Shown here: piece after piece, positions 61,759 through 64,000 of the stretch
How positions within the stretch are numbered: position 1 is the stretch's first letter
How the letters are laid out: each line of letters starts with the position of its first letter
From: an uncultured Gammaproteobacteria bacterium
Lineage (GTDB): Bacteria; Pseudomonadota; Gammaproteobacteria; Arenicellales; JAANXG01
DNA: 64,000 bases
Direction: 5' to 3'
Assembly (NCBI GenBank): GCA_947259705.1
Contig: CAMYNL010000006.1
Coordinates: forward strand, 62,001 to 126,000
Made by a program: the position numbers and the translations under genes
The notes under the pieces: generated by a model
What the model saw: the letters and a program-made list of their open reading frames with translations, nothing else
What the model was told of the DNA's origin: nothing
Database searches by the model: none

Positions 61759-62835
61759 TTGAAAAAAGACGACAGAATCGTTGCCGCCTGGTTGTTCGCA
61801 TGCTGCGCCCTGGTGTTTGCCATGGTCGTGCTGGGCGGTGTCACGCGGCTGACCCAGTCGGGCTTGTCGATGGTCGAGTGGGAGCCGATCATGGGCGTGG
61901 TGCCGCCCCTCGATCAGCGGCAGTGGGCCGAGGCGTTCGCGCTGTACCAGCAATACCCGGAGTACCAGCAGGTCAACCGCGGCATGGGCCTGGACGAGTT
62001 CAAGCGCATTTTTTACGTCGAGTACGCGCACCGCATGCTCGGGCGCGGCATCGGGTTTGCGTTTGCGGTGCCCTTCTTGTTCTTCTGGCTGACCGGGTGG
62101 CTGAACCGCAGGCTGGCGCTGCAGTTGTCGGGCACGTTCCTGCTTGGAGGGCTGCAGGGCCTGCTGGGCTGGTACATGGTGCAAAGCGGTCTTTTCGACC
62201 AGCCGCGGGTCAGCCCCTACCGGCTTACCGCGCATCTTGGGCTGGCGGTGTTGATCTTCAGCATGTTGTGGTGGCTCGCCTTGGGGCTGTGGTGCGGCAG
62301 GCGCGCCGCCGTCGACCCACCGCCGGCCGCGGCGGGTCCGCTGAATTGGTCGGTGCTGGCGGCGGCAGCGGTCGCGTTGATGATGTTGAGCGGGGGTTTC
62401 GTCGCCGGCACCAAGGCCGGATTCGCATTCAATACCTTTCCGCTGATGGCCGGCCAGTGGTGGCCGCCGGGCAGCTGGACGATGGAACCCGGCTGGCGCA
62501 ACCTGTTCGAAAACCTGGCCACCGTGCAGTTCATCCATCGCTTACTGGCGCTGCTGGTTGCCGCCGCGTTGCTGACCCTGTGGGTCGCGGTCACGCGGGG
62601 GACCGCCTCGCCCGGTGCCCGCACCGGCGCCCATCTGATGGCGGGACTGCTGGCTGTTCAGCTGAGCCTGGGCATTGCCACGCTGCTTCACGCGGTGCCG
62701 GTGCCACTGGCGGCCGCGCACCAGGCGGGGGCTCTGACCCTGCTCGCGGCAACGTTGTTTGTGGCTCACCGCCTGCGGCACGGCGCTCTCGCCGCGGAGC
62801 CCCCCCCGGATTCGCCGATGGCGGCGCGCGCATAG
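61759..62835 (+). CDS. ctaA: Haem A synthase (CtaA/Cox15)
   Basis: 358 residues with about eight membrane helices. Haem-ligand motifs occur near VGGVTRLTQSGLSMVEWEP (here LGG), EYAHRMLGRGIG, LTAHLGLA, EN-containing FIHRLLAL and AAAHQAGAL. It oxidises haem O to haem A for aa3-type oxidases; no oxidase genes lie in the window. Only a TTG start is available (61759), 56 bp after fabB. Confidence 0.9.
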   Translation: MKKDDRIVAAWLFACCALVFAMVVLGGVTRLTQSGLSMVEWEPIMGVVPPLDQRQWAEAFALYQQYPEYQQVNRGMGLDEFKRIFYVEYAHRMLGRGIGFAFAVPFLFFWLTGWLNRRLALQLSGTFLLGGLQGLLGWYMVQSGLFDQPRVSPYRLTAHLGLAVLIFSMLWWLALGLWCGRRAAVDPPPAAAGPLNWSVLAAAAVALMMLSGGFVAGTKAGFAFNTFPLMAGQWWPPGSWTMEPGWRNLFENLATVQFIHRLLALLVAAALLTLWVAVTRGTASPGARTGAHLMAGLLAVQLSLGIATLLHAVPVPLAAAHQAGALTLLAATLFVAHRLRHGALAAEPPPDSPMAARA

Positions 62836-62926
62836 GGCGTCAGTGGTGGCTTTGCCCCGACTATGCGCCAGTAGACCAGGTCCCGGCCGTCTATAATGAT
62901 CCGAAATACAGAATAAGGAACCCAAC

Positions 62927-63286
62927 ATGCGTCAACTCAGTCTGCTCGCGCTATGTGCTTCGGTGCTGGGCACCAATGCCGCCGTTGCGGCCAACTGGCA
63001 GGTCGACCAGCAACCCGCCGCTGCGCAGCCAACGGCAACGAGCGAAGCCCCGTCGGCGCCGACTCCGGAGGCCACCGGTGATATCGTCTATGTTCCGCCA
63101 CCGGCAGCCGGGGGGCCGATGCCCACCAACAACATGACGCAGGTCAAAGTGCGGGACAGCTTCGGCGAGCCGCAGTCCGAGCAACCTGCAGTCGGCGAGC
63201 CACCCATCACCCGCTGGCATTACGGGGACTACACCGTCTACTTCGAGTGGGACCGCGTAATCATCTCCGTACCGCGCGACATCTAG
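62927..63286 (+). CDS. Small exported protein of unknown function
   Basis: 119 residues. Signal peptide LSLLALCASVLGTNAAVAA with cleavage near residue 22, then a Pro/Ala-rich linker and a compact C-terminal domain (MTQVKVRDSFGEP, VGEPPITRWHYGDYTVYFEWDRVI). The latter recurs in many gammaproteobacterial hypothetical proteins by my recollection; no function is known. AAGGA is 7 nt before the ATG. A TATAAT at 62892-62897 upstream may be its -10, but no -35 at good spacing is visible. Confidence 0.8.
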   Translation: MRQLSLLALCASVLGTNAAVAANWQVDQQPAAAQPTATSEAPSAPTPEATGDIVYVPPPAAGGPMPTNNMTQVKVRDSFGEPQSEQPAVGEPPITRWHYGDYTVYFEWDRVIISVPRDI

Positions 63287-63381
63287 ACTCCGCCACTTGC
63301 CGGCGGCGGTCCGGGGCTTCAATTACATCCGCCGATATCCAGAGCCGCTGGCCTGCAACTGGGGGCGTCAGACCTTTGGTT

Positions 63382-63409
63382 TTGGCGCTGTGCATTTTAT
63401 CCCTATAAT
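63382..63409 (+). promoter_or_regulatory. Sigma70-like promoter upstream of the MipA/OmpV gene
   Basis: TTGGCG at 63382-63387, 16-bp spacer, consensus TATAAT at 63404-63409. It predicts a transcript start near 63416 and an 84-nt leader. Confidence 0.6.
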
Positions 63410-63499
63410 CCCACCGTGCGCGCGGGGGTGAGCTGACGTCACGGCGCGCTTGATCGGCAACTTGCCGGCAATCATGTTGATTCGCAAAGCACGTACCTG

Positions 63500-64000
63500 A
63501 TGACATCTTCGAGGGCCCGGTTCCGCAGCGCGCTGTGCGCATTGCTTTTTCCCGGACCCGGCCCTGCCCAGGAGCTACCGCTTTGGGAACTCGCGCTGGG
63601 CGGCGGCGTACTGACGATTCCGGAGTACCGGGGTTCCGCGAACCGCCGGACCCTGCCGTTTCCGTTCATCTACCCGACCTATCGCGGCAAGGTCTGGCGC
63701 ATTGACGACGACGGCGTCCGCGGTGTGCTGTATTCATCACAACGGACGGAATTCGACTTCAGCGCCGATGCCAATACCGCCGTCGACAGTGATGCATCCG
63801 AGGCCAGGCAGGGCATGCCGGACCTGGACCCTACGGTGCAGATCGGCCCCCAGCTGCGGATCCGGCTGATGACCCAACCCGACAGGCGCCGGGCACTCTA
63901 CCTCAACCTCCCTGTGCGGTCGGTATTCGAGGTGAACTTCGACAAGTTTGATCACGTCGGGGTGACCGCGTCACCGCATTTCACTTATTACAACTGGTTC
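63500..64000 (+). CDS. MipA/OmpV-family outer-membrane protein, N-terminal part (runs off window)
   Basis: At least 167 residues, open to the window end. After a short hydrophobic leader (RSALCALLFPGPGPAQ) come WELALGGGVLTIPEYRGS, PFPFIYPTYRGKVWRID and alternating beta-strand segments (LYLNLPVRSVFEVNF), the pattern of MipA/OmpV barrels. The leader is short for a signal peptide; an ATG at 63475 opens a nine-codon frame ending in the ATGA that overlaps this start. Members act as scaffolds for murein hydrolases or in osmotic and antibiotic response. Confidence 0.8.
   Translation, partial: MTSSRARFRSALCALLFPGPGPAQELPLWELALGGGVLTIPEYRGSANRRTLPFPFIYPTYRGKVWRIDDDGVRGVLYSSQRTEFDFSADANTAVDSDASEARQGMPDLDPTVQIGPQLRIRLMTQPDRRRALYLNLPVRSVFEVNFDKFDHVGVTASPHFTYYNWF

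Noticed and set aside
61632-63137. A 501-codon plus-strand frame overlapping fabB, ctaA and the exported-protein gene
   Set aside because: It crosses the boundaries of three real genes in another frame and is Arg/Gly/Pro-rich.
1-64000. CRISPR arrays, insertion sequences, prophage, tRNA or rRNA genes
   Set aside because: No regularly spaced repeats, transposase or integrase motifs, or recognisable tRNA/rRNA sequence were seen by reading; a dedicated scan was not possible.

Overview
The window reads as chromosomal DNA of a GC-rich, chemolithoautotrophic gammaproteobacterium (Chromatiales or Acidiferrobacterales-like; this placement is an inference). Three things point there. The gene order pilT/pilU, yggS-proC-yggT, gshB-tonB-like-yqgE-ruvX-pyrR-pyrB-pyrC' and pilGHIJ-chpA matches the Pseudomonas aeruginosa pil/chp neighbourhood. 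fabA/fabB are present. A form IA RuBisCO operon of the cbbLSQO type sits beside a block of Calvin-cycle genes. I see no rRNA, tRNA, insertion sequence, prophage or CRISPR array.

Layout. 1-3.4 kb: start of an NAD-dependent molybdenum formate dehydrogenase (fdsA N-terminus, a fused gamma/beta subunit) and a LysR regulator. 3.5-7.1 kb: a pterin dehydratase, a RibD-C reductase and a dynamin-like GTPase. 7.2-10.3 kb: yggU-yggT-proC and yggS. 10.3-12.5 kb: pilT-pilU, the type IV pilus retraction motors. 12.5-13.4 kb: a gene-poor stretch with a decayed TPR-like reading frame. 13.4-21.3 kb (minus strand): a membrane protein, the pyrimidine genes pyrR-pyrB-pyrC' (the last a non-catalytic dihydroorotase), ruvX, yqgE, a TonB-like protein and the glutathione genes gshB and gshA. 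21.6-30.7 kb: the Pil-Chp chemosensory system (pilG, pilH, pilI, pilJ, chpA), without pilK. 30.7-33.1 kb: bioA and an inositol-monophosphatase-family gene.

33.2-48.5 kb is the carbon-fixation section: tkt-gap-pgk-pyk-fba ending in a strong terminator, a zinc-binding-type Cys-rich protein, a decayed HAD phosphatase, then divergent cbbR and cbbL-cbbS-cbbQ-cbbO. cbbO is followed by a stand-alone RuBisCO-small-subunit-like protein and an unknown protein. Perfect stem-loops separate cbbL/cbbS and cbbS/cbbQ.

48.7-55.2 kb is the most unusual part: a five-gene operon behind a perfect FNR/ANR box. It encodes an ethylbenzene-dehydrogenase-type haem protein with CXXCH and CX3CH motifs, a NapC-type tetrahaem cytochrome, a Tat-type ferredoxin-like Fe-S subunit, an NrfD/PsrC membrane subunit and a Tat-exported molybdopterin oxidoreductase. 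It looks like a periplasmic quinone-linked respiratory enzyme of unknown substrate. 55.5-64 kb: a small unknown gene, lutABC (lactate oxidation), an AEC transporter, fabA-fabB, haem A synthase, a small exported protein and the start of a MipA/OmpV outer-membrane protein.

Together the genes describe a cell that fixes CO2 by the Calvin cycle, can draw NADH from formate and electrons from lactate, moves by twitching, and has an oxygen-responsive extra respiratory complex. Functional calls rest on motif recognition and gene order, since no database search could be run.
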